Assembly: GCF_022829445.1 (NCBI RefSeq)
Contig: NZ_JAKSXY010000122.1
Location: 1 to 64,000 of the forward strand
Length of the DNA: 64,000 nucleotides
Source: Methylobacterium sp. J-068
GTDB taxonomy: Bacteria > Pseudomonadota > Alphaproteobacteria > Rhizobiales > Beijerinckiaceae
Direction: 5' to 3'
The position numbers and the translations under genes are program-made. The notes beneath the pieces were generated by a model. It was not told where the DNA came from. It did not search any database and saw only the letters and a list, made by a program, of their open reading frames with translations. Positions 36,330 through 44,889 of the stretch are shown here, piece after piece. Positions within the stretch are counted from its first letter, which is position 1. Every line of letters starts with the position of its first letter.

Positions 36330-37859
36330 TTAGGCGAGGGACTTGGCGACGCTCTCCACGACGCCCTTCAGCGTCTTGGCACTGTCGTCGGACAGGTCCT
36401 TCGAATCGCGGATCTTGGTCAGCAGGTCGGCGTGCTTGGTCCGCAGGGCCGAGAGCAGGGCGTCCTCGAAGGGGCGGACCTTGTTCAGCGGCAGGCTGTC
36501 GAGGTAGCCGTTCACGCCGGCATAGATCACCGCGACCTGCTCTTCCATCTTCAGCGGCGAGAACTGCGGCTGCTTCAGGAGCTCGGTGAGACGCGAGCCG
36601 CGGTTCAGGAGCTTCTGGGTCGAGGCGTCGAGGTCCGAGCCGAACTGCGCGAAGGCGGCCATCTCGCGGTACTGGGCGAGCTCGCCCTTGATCTTGCCGG
36701 CGACCTTCTTCATCGCCTTCGTCTGGGCCGAGGAGCCCACGCGGGACACCGAGAGGCCGACGTTCACCGCCGGGCGGATGCCCTGGTAGAACAGGTCGGT
36801 CTCGAGGAAGATCTGGCCGTCGGTGATCGAGATCACGTTGGTGGGGATGTAGGCCGAGACGTCGTTGGCCTGGGTCTCGATGACAGGCAGGGCGGTGAGC
36901 GAACCGTTGCCGGCGGCGTCGCCCATCTTGGCGGCGCGCTCGAGGAGACGCGAGTGCAGGTAGAACACGTCGCCGGGATAGGCCTCGCGGCCCGGCGGGC
37001 GGCGCAGGAGCAGGGACATCTGGCGGTAGGCCACGGCCTGCTTCGAGAGATCGTCGTACACGATCACGGCGTGCATGCCGTTATCGCGAAAATACTCGCC
37101 CATGGCGCAGCCGGCGAACGGCGCGATGAACTGCATCGGCGCGGCGTCGGAGGCCGTGGCGGCGATGACGATGGAGTATTCGAGCGCGCCGTTGTCCTCC
37201 AGCGACTTCACGAACTGGGCGACGGTGGAGCGCTTCTGGCCGATGGCGACGTAGACGCAGTAGAGCTTGGCGTTCTCGTCGGTGCCCGCATGGGCCGGCT
37301 TCTGGTTCAGGATGGTGTCGAGGGCGATGGCGGTCTTGCCGGTCTGGCGATCGCCGATGATGAGCTCGCGCTGGCCGCGGCCGACGGGGATCAGGGCGTC
37401 GATGGCCTTCAGGCCGGTGGCCATCGGTTCGTGGACCGACTTGCGCGGGATGATGCCCGGGGCCTTCACGTCGACGCGGCGACGCTCGGTGGTGGCGATG
37501 GGGCCCTTGCCGTCGATGGGGTTGCCCAGCGCGTCGACGACGCGGCCGAGCAGCGCCTTGCCGACGGGGACGTCCACGATGGCGCCCGTGCGCTTGACGG
37601 TCTGGCCTTCCTTGATGTCACGATCGGACCCGAAGATCACGATGCCGACGTTGTCCTGCTCGAGGTTGAGGGCCATGCCGCGCACGCCCGACTCGAACTC
37701 GACCATCTCGCCGGCCTGGACGCTGTCGAGGCCGTAGGCGCGGGCGATGCCGTCACCGACGGACAGAACCTGGCCCACCTCGGTGACTTCGGCTTCCTGG
37801 CCGAAATTCTTGATCTGATCCTTCAGGATCGCGGAGATCTCGGCGGCGCGGATGTCCAT
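36330..37859 (-). CDS. atpA: ATP synthase F1 alpha subunit
   Basis: 509 aa. Walker A GDRQTGKT (169-176), AIGQKRSTVAQF and the alpha/beta signature PAVNVGLSVSRVGSSAQ are all present. Non-catalytic nucleotide-binding subunit that alternates with AtpD. 65 bp after atpH. No oddities. Confidence 0.99.
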   Translation of the reverse strand: MDIRAAEISAILKDQIKNFGQEAEVTEVGQVLSVGDGIARAYGLDSVQAGEMVEFESGVRGMALNLEQDNVGIVIFGSDRDIKEGQTVKRTGAIVDVPVGKALLGRVVDALGNPIDGKGPIATTERRRVDVKAPGIIPRKSVHEPMATGLKAIDALIPVGRGQRELIIGDRQTGKTAIALDTILNQKPAHAGTDENAKLYCVYVAIGQKRSTVAQFVKSLEDNGALEYSIVIAATASDAAPMQFIAPFAGCAMGEYFRDNGMHAVIVYDDLSKQAVAYRQMSLLLRRPPGREAYPGDVFYLHSRLLERAAKMGDAAGNGSLTALPVIETQANDVSAYIPTNVISITDGQIFLETDLFYQGIRPAVNVGLSVSRVGSSAQTKAMKKVAGKIKGELAQYREMAAFAQFGSDLDASTQKLLNRGSRLTELLKQPQFSPLKMEEQVAVIYAGVNGYLDSLPLNKVRPFEDALLSALRTKHADLLTKIRDSKDLSDDSAKTLKGVVESVAKSLA

Positions 37860-37924
37860 CGTCGGGCCTCTTGTCGTTGATTGAATGAATGTTGGGACGG
37901 GAAGCGGTCGGGCCTCGGAGGCCC

Positions 37925-38497
37925 TTACCGGGCTTCCCGCATCGCGAGGCGAATGCCGTTGAGCTTGGTGCGCAGCGAGGCGTCCACCATGCGGCTGCCG
38001 ATCTTGACCACGAGGCCGCCGATCAGGCTGGGGTCGATCCGGAGGTCGAGGTCGATCTCCGACTTGGCGACGTCGCGGAGCGATGCCTTGATCTCCTCGA
38101 TCACGGCGTCCGAGGGACGCTCGGCGACGGTGACCTCGGCGCGCACGATACCCTTCGATTCCCGCACCAGGGTGCGGAACCCGCGGATCATATCCGGCAG
38201 GGCGAACAGGCGACGGTTGGAGGCGGCGAGGCGGATGAAGTTCGCGCCGAGCCCACCGATGCCGGCCTTCTCCAGCAGGGCGACGATGGCGGCTTCCTGC
38301 TCGGCGCCCGAGAAGACCGGACTGCGCACGAAGCGGCGGAGATCCGCGCTCTCCTTCAGTAGCGCGTCGAACTGGTCGAGGCTCGCCGCGACGCCGTCGA
38401 TATCGCGCTCATCGCGCGCCAGTTCGAACAAGGCCGACGCGTAACGCGCCGCCACGCCTGCAACCGGGGAACCCGCCTCGGAACCGTTCTGCGCCAC
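37925..38497 (-). CDS. atpH: ATP synthase F1 delta subunit
   Basis: 190 aa from a GTG at 38497 with GAAGAGAGAG 7-10 nt upstream; the frame stays open to 38695 but the residues there are not conserved. N-terminal helical bundle (VAARYASALFELARDE) and C-terminal beta hairpin with LRIDPSLIGGLVVKIGSRMVDASLRTKL. Links F1 to the peripheral stalk; first gene of the atpHAGD-x-C operon. The F0 genes (atpBEF) lie elsewhere, as usual in Rhizobiales. Confidence 0.95.
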   Translation of the reverse strand: MAQNGSEAGSPVAGVAARYASALFELARDERDIDGVAASLDQFDALLKESADLRRFVRSPVFSGAEQEAAIVALLEKAGIGGLGANFIRLAASNRRLFALPDMIRGFRTLVRESKGIVRAEVTVAERPSDAVIEEIKASLRDVAKSEIDLDLRIDPSLIGGLVVKIGSRMVDASLRTKLNGIRLAMREAR

Positions 38498-38635
38498 GCG
38501 CCGCTCTCTCTTCAATCCTGCCTGAGGGTTCCGGCCGTGTCGCACCGTGCTCGGCGCGGGCTCTGGAACCGTCAGGATTGGGAACGTGCCGGTCTGCGCG
38601 GGCCATGAAAAGCCCGCCCTTCCGGCGCGGCGAGG

Positions 38636-38663
38636 GCCTAGCATGCGTGTAAGGGGGGCGCAA
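38636..38663 (-). promoter_or_regulatory. Possible promoter of the atp operon
   Basis: On the minus strand, TTGCGC (38663-38658) and CTAGGC (38641-38636) are 16 nt apart, a fair fit to alphaproteobacterial -35/-10 elements. They lie about 140 bp upstream of atpH, in the 280-bp gap 38498-38777. Candidate only. Confidence 0.3.
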
Positions 38664-38777
38664 GACGATGGGCCTCGCGCCGAGGCGTTGTGCAACGCGG
38701 GATGCCCAACCCCGTTCCGTTGAGCCGAAACGGTGGCGAAGGTGAGGCGATGTTCCGCCCGGAAAGCCGACGAATCC

Positions 38778-39494
38778 TCAGCAGGCGATCCGGTCGCAGC
38801 GGCGGACCGAGGCGATCATCCGCGCCAGGGCCTTCGGACCCGGATGCCCGAGGAGACCGGTGTTTCCCAGCACGTAGGACGGCGTCGCGGACAGGCCGAG
38901 ATCCGCCGCCATCCGCATCTGCGCCTTCAGGGCGAGGCGGACCTCCTCGCTGTCGGCGATGCTCTCGATCTCGGCCGCGGGTACGCCGAGCTTGGCGGCG
39001 GCCTGGAGCGCCCCCGGTCCGTCGATCTTGCCGGGCTTGGCGAGCAGCGTCCGGTACAGGCTCCAGGCGGCGGCCGAGCCGAGCTTGCGCTGGATCGCGA
39101 GGGCGACCTTGGCGGCCTGAGCGGATTGCACGGCGAGGATCGGGTTGTTGACGAGGCCGATTCGCAGGGAGGGATCGCTCTCGGACAGCGAAACCATGTC
39201 GGCGGCCGCCTTCCGGCAATACGGGCAATTGTAGTCGAAGAACTCGTAGAGCGTCGTCTCCGCGTCCGCCGGACCCACGTAGGTGACGCCGCGCAGGGCC
39301 GGGATCTCGCCCACGATCTCGCCGGGCAGCCGCGTGTTGGCGACGGGACGGCCGTCGTCGTTGTCCACCTTGAAGGCCTGCCCGTAGCCCTGAGCCCAGG
39401 CGGCGGCCCCGCCCAGATCCAAGGCGGCGGTCGCGCCGAGACCCGAGGCGACGCCTGCGGATGCGAGGAGAAAGCGCCGACGATCGAAGCTCAT
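38778..39494 (-). CDS. DsbA/DsbG-like thiol-disulfide oxidoreductase, Tat-exported
   Basis: 238 aa from ATG 39494, chosen because it starts a twin-arginine signal (MSFDRRRFLLASAG). Thioredoxin-fold active site YNCPYCRK with C90-x-x-C93; the C-terminus ends in an additional pair CDRIAC, which is unusual. Similar alphaproteobacterial proteins are annotated as DsbA family or protein-disulfide isomerases; the redox direction cannot be read from sequence. Tat export implies folding or cofactor binding before export, or simply lineage habit. Confidence 0.88.
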   Translation of the reverse strand: MSFDRRRFLLASAGVASGLGATAALDLGGAAAWAQGYGQAFKVDNDDGRPVANTRLPGEIVGEIPALRGVTYVGPADAETTLYEFFDYNCPYCRKAAADMVSLSESDPSLRIGLVNNPILAVQSAQAAKVALAIQRKLGSAAAWSLYRTLLAKPGKIDGPGALQAAAKLGVPAAEIESIADSEEVRLALKAQMRMAADLGLSATPSYVLGNTGLLGHPGPKALARMIASVRRCDRIAC

Positions 39495-39576
39495 GAGGGG
39501 ATCCGGATGCGCGAGGAGGAACGGCCCGGCTTCTAGACCCGCCGTCGCCCCACCGCCAGCGCCACACCCGGCCGCG

Positions 39577-40203
39577 TCAGCGCATGGCCCCCGGCCGGTC
39601 GCCCGCCGCCCAGGCGAGCGCATGCTCCAGGCGGTCGTTGCCCCAGAACAATTCGCCGTCGTCCGTGAGGAAGGTCGGGGCCCCGAAGATGCCGCGCGAG
39701 CGCGCCTCCTCGCCGTTGACGCGCAGGCGGCCCTTGTTGTTCTCGGCGGCCGCCTGCTTGAGGATGATGGTGCCGTCGAGCCCGAGGCCGTTCAGGAGCG
39801 CCACCACGGCGGGCGGCTCCGCGATCGACAGGCCGCGCGCGAACTCGCTCTCGTAGACGGCCTTGGAGAAGGGCACGAGCCAGTCGTGATCCATGCCGTA
39901 GGTCGCCGCCCGCGTGGCGCTGAGGCTGTTCTGGGGGAACGGGTCCGGACGCTTGAGCGGCGGCAGCCCCATGCGCGCGGCCTCGCGCTCCACGTCGCGC
40001 CACATGTGCCGGCCCTTGGCGGCGTAGAGATTGAAGGGCGAGGAATTCCACCCCTGGGAGGCGAAGATCGGCCCGACGAGGAAGGGCCGCCAGCGCACCT
40101 CGACGCCCGCCGCCGACGCCAGGGCCTCGATCCGCATCGCCGCGAGGTAGGAATAGGTCGATGCGAACTCGTACCAGAATTCGAGGGTCGGCCTGCGCGG
40201 CAT
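39577..40203 (-). CDS. 2-hydroxychromene-2-carboxylate isomerase-like DsbA-fold protein
   Basis: 208 aa from ATG 40203. DsbA-related thioredoxin fold without a CxxC; the motif FWYEFASTYSYLA contains the Ser that replaces the catalytic Cys and binds glutathione, and IFGAPTFLTDDGELFWGNDRLEHALAW is the family's C-terminal hallmark. Members are kappa-class glutathione transferases or HCCA isomerases in aromatic degradation; the substrate here is unknown. 82 bp upstream of the DsbA-like gene, so two thioredoxin-fold genes sit side by side. Confidence 0.9.
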   Translation of the reverse strand: MPRRPTLEFWYEFASTYSYLAAMRIEALASAAGVEVRWRPFLVGPIFASQGWNSSPFNLYAAKGRHMWRDVEREAARMGLPPLKRPDPFPQNSLSATRAATYGMDHDWLVPFSKAVYESEFARGLSIAEPPAVVALLNGLGLDGTIILKQAAAENNKGRLRVNGEEARSRGIFGAPTFLTDDGELFWGNDRLEHALAWAAGDRPGAMR

Positions 40204-40315
40204 GCGTCGAAACTCCGGAACGAGGATTGTCGTGAGTGTCGCCCGCCAACGGGGCCGCGACAAGGCGGTGTCGTGCCACGGCCACGCTGAGCGAACGCTT
40301 CGCGCGGCACGGCGG

Positions 40316-40343
40316 TTGCACCGCCCCGCGCTCCGCTGATAAG
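40316..40343 (+). promoter_or_regulatory. Possible promoter of argG
   Basis: TTGCAC (40316-40321) and GATAAG (40338-40343), 16 nt apart, about 50 bp before the argG start. A moderate fit to the vegetative consensus; the call is by pattern. Confidence 0.35.
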
Positions 40344-40392
40344 CCGCCGCCAGCGCAATCCTCGGCCTCGGCCAGAACCTGAAGCGAGCCCC

Positions 40393-41634
40393 ATGACCGA
40401 CGCGAATTCGAAGCCCGTCAACAAGGTCGTGCTCGCCTATTCGGGCGGCCTCGACACCTCGATCATCCTGAAGTGGCTGCAGACCACCTATGGCTGCGAG
40501 GTCATCACCTTCACGGCCGATCTCGGCCAGGGCGAGGAGCTGGAGCCGGCCCGCAGGAAGGCGGAACTCCTCGGCATCAAGCCGGAGAACATCTTCATCG
40601 AGGACCTGCGCGAGGAATTCGTGCGCGACTACGTGTTCCCGATGTTCCGCGCCAACGCCGTCTACGAAGGCGTCTATCTCCTCGGCACCTCCATCGCCAG
40701 GCCGCTGATCGCCAAGAAGCAGATCGAGATCGCCGAGCGCCTCGGCGCCGACGCCGTCTGTCACGGCGCCACTGGCAAGGGCAACGACCAGGTCCGGTTC
40801 GAGCTCGGCTACTATGCCCTGAAGCCCGACGTCACGGTGATCGCCCCCTGGCGCGAATGGGACCTGAAGAGCCGCGAACAGCTCATCGCCTTCGCCGAGC
40901 AGCACCAGATTCCGATCTCGAAGGACAAGCGCGGCGAGAGCCCGTTCTCGGTGGACGCCAACCTGCTGCACGCCTCCTCGGAGGGCAAGGTGCTGGAGGA
41001 CCCCGCCGACGAGGTGCCGGACTACGTCTACTCGCGCACGATCTCGCCGGAAGAGGCGCCCGACACGCCGACGATCGTCACCATCGGGTTCGAGAAGGGC
41101 GACGCCGTCTCCATCGACGGCGAGAAGCTGTCGCCCGCGACCCTGCTCGCCCGGCTGAACCAGTTCGGCCACGACAACGGCATCGGCCGCCTCGACCTCG
41201 TGGAAAACCGCTTCGTCGGCATGAAGAGCCGCGGCATGTACGAGACGCCCGGCGGCACCATCCTTTTGCCGGCCCACCGCGCCATCGAGTCGATCACCCT
41301 GGATCGCGGCGCGGCGCACCTCAAGGACCAGATCATGCCGCAATACGCGGAGCTGATCTACAACGGCTTCTGGTTCAGCCCCGAGCGCGAGATGCTCCAG
41401 GCCCTGATCGACAAGAGCCAGGAGATGGTCACCGGTGAGGTGCGGCTGAAGCTCTACAAGGGCGGCGTCCACGTCATCGGCCGCACCAGCCCGAACTCCC
41501 TCTACGACCAGGACCTCGTCACCTTCGAGGAGGGTGCTGTCGCCTACGACCACCGCGACGCGGCGGGCTTCATCAAGCTCAATGCCCTGCGCCTGCGCAC
41601 CCTGGCCCAGCGCAAGAAGAAGCTCGGCGCCTGA
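40393..41634 (+). CDS. argG: Argininosuccinate synthase
   Basis: 413 aa. Joins citrulline and aspartate with ATP to argininosuccinate in arginine synthesis. P-loop-like AYSGGLDTSIIL (about 15-26), CHGATGKGNDQVRFE, and the C-terminal EEGAVAYDHRDAAGFIKL. Start ATG 40393. Single gene, facing nnrD; a strong GC hairpin lies between. Confidence 0.98.
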   Translation: MTDANSKPVNKVVLAYSGGLDTSIILKWLQTTYGCEVITFTADLGQGEELEPARRKAELLGIKPENIFIEDLREEFVRDYVFPMFRANAVYEGVYLLGTSIARPLIAKKQIEIAERLGADAVCHGATGKGNDQVRFELGYYALKPDVTVIAPWREWDLKSREQLIAFAEQHQIPISKDKRGESPFSVDANLLHASSEGKVLEDPADEVPDYVYSRTISPEEAPDTPTIVTIGFEKGDAVSIDGEKLSPATLLARLNQFGHDNGIGRLDLVENRFVGMKSRGMYETPGGTILLPAHRAIESITLDRGAAHLKDQIMPQYAELIYNGFWFSPEREMLQALIDKSQEMVTGEVRLKLYKGGVHVIGRTSPNSLYDQDLVTFEEGAVAYDHRDAAGFIKLNALRLRTLAQRKKKLGA

Positions 41635-41647
41635 GCCAACGCCCTAT

Positions 41648-41677
41648 GGCCGGTCCTCAGTCTCGGGAGGACCGGCC
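41648..41677. terminator. Hairpin between argG and nnrD
   Basis: Perfect 11-bp inverted repeat GGCCGGTCCTC (41648-41658) / GAGGACCGGCC (41667-41677) with an 8-nt loop, 14 bp after the argG stop. There is no U-run. The right arm touches the nnrD stop codon (41677-41679), so it may serve both converging genes. Confidence 0.5.
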
Positions 41678-42573
41678 TAACTGACCTCCTCGCTCGCGAA
41701 ACCGCTGAGGATCGCCGGGACCTCGCCGGAAATCTCCCGCGCCAGAAATCCCACCGGACCGATGGACGAAGCGAGGCGCGCACCCGCCTCGCCGTGCAGG
41801 TACACGCCCCAAAGGGCGGCCGTGAGCGGATCGGCGCCCCGCGCCAGGATGCCGGCGACGATGCCCGCGAGCGCATCGCCCGAACCGGACGTGGCGAGGC
41901 CGACACCGCCGCCCTCGTAGCGCCAGCACGCACCGTCCGGAGCGACGATCCAGCTCTCGGCCCCCTTCATGATCACCACCGCCCGCGTCAGGTCGGCGGC
42001 GCGGCGGGCGGCCTCCAGGGGCTCGGCCTCGACGGCCTCGCGCTCCCATCCGAGGAGTTGCGCCATCTCGCCGGCATGCGGGGTGATCACCGGCGACCGC
42101 TCCAGCGCCCGAACGACATCGACATGGCCGGCGAGCCCGCAGATCGCGCCGGCATCGAGCACGTAGGCGATGTCCGGCCGCGCCGCCAGGATGGCGCGGA
42201 CGAGCGCCATGGTGCCCTCGCCCGTGCCCATGCCGGGGCCGAGGAGGACGGCATCACAGCGCTTGGACGCCGCGGCGATGTGCGCCGCCGCCGGCTCGGG
42301 GTCGATCGCACCGGCCTCGGTCTCCGGCAGACCGATCACCATCGCCTCGGGGACGGCGAGCGCCATCGCCACGGCGACGCTGCGCACGGAAGCGATCTTG
42401 AGCTTGCCCGCCCCCGCCCGCAGGGCCGCGACGCCGGCCAGGAACACGGCGCCGGGGACCTCGGCGCAGCCGCCGAGGACGAGCACGCTGCCGCGATCGT
42501 CCTTGCTGCCGGCCTGCGGCGTCGGCAGGGGACGCTGCCTCAGCCGCTCGGCGTTCAGGCGCGTCCCCGTCAC
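41677..42573 (-). CDS. nnrD: ADP-dependent NAD(P)H-hydrate dehydratase
   Basis: 298 aa, carbohydrate-kinase/ribokinase-like fold. Repairs NAD(P)H damaged to its hydrate, using ADP. Signatures: GSVLVLGGCAEVPGAVFLAGVAALRAGAG, AVLLGPGMGTGEG, PVITPHAGEMAQLLGW, and GSGDALAGIVAGILARG. In many bacteria this is fused to the NnrE epimerase; here only NnrD is present. Start ATG 42573 overlaps the stop of the phosphatase gene upstream (ATGA), so the two are co-translated. Confidence 0.93.
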   Translation of the reverse strand: MTGTRLNAERLRQRPLPTPQAGSKDDRGSVLVLGGCAEVPGAVFLAGVAALRAGAGKLKIASVRSVAVAMALAVPEAMVIGLPETEAGAIDPEPAAAHIAAASKRCDAVLLGPGMGTGEGTMALVRAILAARPDIAYVLDAGAICGLAGHVDVVRALERSPVITPHAGEMAQLLGWEREAVEAEPLEAARRAADLTRAVVIMKGAESWIVAPDGACWRYEGGGVGLATSGSGDALAGIVAGILARGADPLTAALWGVYLHGEAGARLASSIGPVGFLAREISGEVPAILSGFASEEVS

Positions 42574-43331
42574 GACACGTCCTCCTTCGAGGGCTCGGTG
42601 GTGACGGGCGCGCCCTCCCGCTCCATCGGGGCGACGAAGTTGTAGCGCTCCAGCCTAACCCGCCCGGTCGTCCCCGCCTCCGCCGCGTAGGCGTATTCGG
42701 TGACCGAGCAGTTCAGGACGTCGCCCTCGGCGTCGATCCCCAGGATCTCGGCCTCGGTCATGTTTTCGAGGAGGTAGCGCAGGCAGAGCACGACGACCTG
42801 ATGCGCGACGATCAGCACGCGCTTCTCGCCGTGATGCAGGGAAATCGTATCCATGGCGCCGCGCAGGCGCAGGATGACGTCGCACCAGCTCTCGCCGCAG
42901 GTCGGGCGGTAGTAGAACTTGCCGAGGCGCGCGCGCAGAGCGGCCTGCTCGGGGTGGAATTCCTCGATTCCCGCGCGGGTGAGGCCGTCGAGCAGCCCGA
43001 GTTCCTTCTCGCGGAGCCGTTCGTCGACGACGTTCTCGGGCGCATCGTTCGCGGCCCCGCCGGCCCGGCGGATGCCCGCCACGGTCTGCTGCGCGCGCCG
43101 GTAGGGCGAGGTCAGGATGACGTTCGGCCGCTCCGCGTCCGGCATCGCCGCGAACCAGTGCCCCAGGGCCGTGGCCTGCTGCTGGCCGCGATCGCTGAGC
43201 GGCACATCGACGTCGCGCTCCGCGATGTCGATGCGCGCGAGGCCCGCGCCGACCGCCGCGTCCCGGGCGACGTTCCCGGCGCTCTCGCCGTGTCGAACGA
43301 CCCAGATCCGGCTCGGCCAGCGTTGCAGCAT
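42570..43331 (-). CDS. Histidine phosphatase, phosphoglycerate-mutase family
   Basis: 253 aa. Histidine-phosphatase signature IWVVRHGESAGN (RHG near residue 13), TSPYRRAQQT, ELGLLDGLT and VLIVAHQVVVLCLRY with the second catalytic His. Family members dephosphorylate sugars, nucleotides or proteins, and no subgroup is clear. Co-translated with nnrD (4-bp overlap). Confidence 0.9.
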   Translation of the reverse strand: MLQRWPSRIWVVRHGESAGNVARDAAVGAGLARIDIAERDVDVPLSDRGQQQATALGHWFAAMPDAERPNVILTSPYRRAQQTVAGIRRAGGAANDAPENVVDERLREKELGLLDGLTRAGIEEFHPEQAALRARLGKFYYRPTCGESWCDVILRLRGAMDTISLHHGEKRVLIVAHQVVVLCLRYLLENMTEAEILGIDAEGDVLNCSVTEYAYAAEAGTTGRVRLERYNFVAPMEREGAPVTTEPSKEDVS

Positions 43332-43421
43332 CGGTCACGTCCTCGGCTCGATCCTCCTCAGCCAACGTTCGCCGATGCGCATGCGTTCGGGGCCTGCGTC
43401 CTTCACGCCCGAGCGCGCCGA

Positions 43422-44000
43422 TCAGGCGGGCTGCCATCCCTCGGCCGTGCGGCGAAAATCTCCGGGGCCGAGATCGGCGTAGCGCAGGAAGATCTGGAGG
43501 GCAGGCTGCATCTCGTGATGCCGGGCCGGCACGTCGCCGCCGGCGCCGTAGGGCGCGCCCGCATCGATCGCCGGCACGTCGCGGCCCGCATCCCAGAGGA
43601 CGACGAACCTGCGGATCAGCGCGGCGTGCTCGGCCGAGACGTCGAACGTGACGTGCTCCGGCGTCTCGCCCGTGGCATCGTCGCGGAACACGTCGCCGAC
43701 ATCGGCGGAATCGAGTTTGGCCAAGGTGTTGTGGTAGGCGTAGCGGCCGGGTTTGAGCACGGCGTTGTGCAGGAAGACCGCGAGCGCATCGCCCAGCGCC
43801 CGGTGCTCCTCGTCCGCGCCGTCGTCGTCGCCCGTGACATTGAAGATGTCGCCGTCCCGATCCGTGCTGCCATAGGGCGCGTCGGGGTGGACGATGGGCG
43901 CGCCGACGCCCTCGCGGTTCCAGGCCACCACCATCCGGCGAATCAGCGCGATGCGCTCCAGGGTGAGTTCGAAGGTCGGCTCGGAGAGGGACTCGGACAT
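43422..44000 (-). CDS. Hypothetical protein with an internal duplication
   Basis: 192 aa from ATG 44000. Soluble, acidic. It contains two related halves: first LERIALIRRMVVAWNREG...PDAPYGS with a following ALGDALAVFLHNAVLKPGRY (residues about 15-87), second AEHAALIRRFVVLWDAGRD...AGAPYGAGGD with MQPALQIFLRYADLGPGDF (about 123-182). The shared elements are ALIRR-VV-W, APYG and a final helix with FL. I do not recognise a named domain. It lies between the histidine phosphatase and mtgA, both on the same strand. Confidence 0.75.
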   Translation of the reverse strand: MSESLSEPTFELTLERIALIRRMVVAWNREGVGAPIVHPDAPYGSTDRDGDIFNVTGDDDGADEEHRALGDALAVFLHNAVLKPGRYAYHNTLAKLDSADVGDVFRDDATGETPEHVTFDVSAEHAALIRRFVVLWDAGRDVPAIDAGAPYGAGGDVPARHHEMQPALQIFLRYADLGPGDFRRTAEGWQPA

Positions 44001-44083
44001 GGGGTCGGTCTTTCGCGCGCGTCGCCCCGGGAGGCCGCTTGGATCAGGGATGGGCGGCAGGTAGCCGATCCGACCGCCACGGG

Positions 44084-44866
44084 CTACCGTTTCAGGCATC
44101 CCATCAGACCGGAGACGCCGTTCATCCGCGCCTGGATGCGGCTGGCCTGCGCCCGGACGCCCCGCGACGGCAGGGCGGGATTGCGCTGGATCGGATTCGG
44201 CAGGACGGCGGCCAGCAGCGCCGCCTCGCCTCGCGTGAGCGCCCGGGCCGGCTTGCCGAACCAGCGCTGCGCGGCGGCCTCGGCCCCGAAGGTGCCCTCC
44301 CCCCACTCGGCGATGTTGAGGTAGATCTCCATGGTGCGGCGCTTTCCCCACAGGGTGTCGGCCACGAGGGCCAGCGGAATTTCGAGGGCTTTGCGAATCA
44401 CCGAGCGGCCCGGCCAGAGGAAGACGTTCTTCACCGTCTGCATCGGGATCGTCGAGGCGCCGCGGCTCGGCCCCTCCTCGTCGTCCACCACGTCCCGCAG
44501 GGCGCCCCAATCCACTCCGTTATGCAGGCAGTAGCGCTGATCCTCCGAGGCGACGACCGCCTGGACGAGGTGAGGCGAGATCGCATCCAGGCTCACGGCC
44601 TGACGATCGACGGAGCGCAGCGTCAACCATCGGCCGAGCATCAGGGTTGAGGGCGGCGTCAGCGCGCTATAGACGAGCGCGAGTGACACCACGAGGACGA
44701 GGGCGATGACGGGGAGGAGCAGGATGCGATTGACGATCCGCCGAACGCGCCCTCTCCGGTTCGGATCCGTGCGCATCGGCGGGCGCGCCGCGACCGGACG
44801 CAGAGGCCGCTCCGCGCTCTCGTGCCCGTCCTGAATTCGAACCTCCTCCACCCGCGACACGCTCAT
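44084..44866 (-). CDS. mtgA: Monofunctional biosynthetic peptidoglycan transglycosylase
   Basis: 260 aa from ATG 44866; an ATG at 44776 (230 aa) is equally likely and would match the usual length. One membrane anchor (LLLPVIALVLVVSLALVYSAL) followed by a GT51 domain: catalytic Glu in AVVASEDQRYCLHNGVDW, GASTIPMQTVKNVFLW, KALEIPLALVADTLWGKRRTMEIYLNIAEWG. Polymerises lipid II into glycan strands. No transpeptidase domain. It is divergent from the polyprenyl synthase gene across 23 bp, so their promoters overlap each other. Confidence 0.93.
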   Translation of the reverse strand: MSVSRVEEVRIQDGHESAERPLRPVAARPPMRTDPNRRGRVRRIVNRILLLPVIALVLVVSLALVYSALTPPSTLMLGRWLTLRSVDRQAVSLDAISPHLVQAVVASEDQRYCLHNGVDWGALRDVVDDEEGPSRGASTIPMQTVKNVFLWPGRSVIRKALEIPLALVADTLWGKRRTMEIYLNIAEWGEGTFGAEAAAQRWFGKPARALTRGEAALLAAVLPNPIQRNPALPSRGVRAQASRIQARMNGVSGLMGCLKR

Positions 44867-44889
44867 CCTGATCGAAGGCCCGACCGAAC

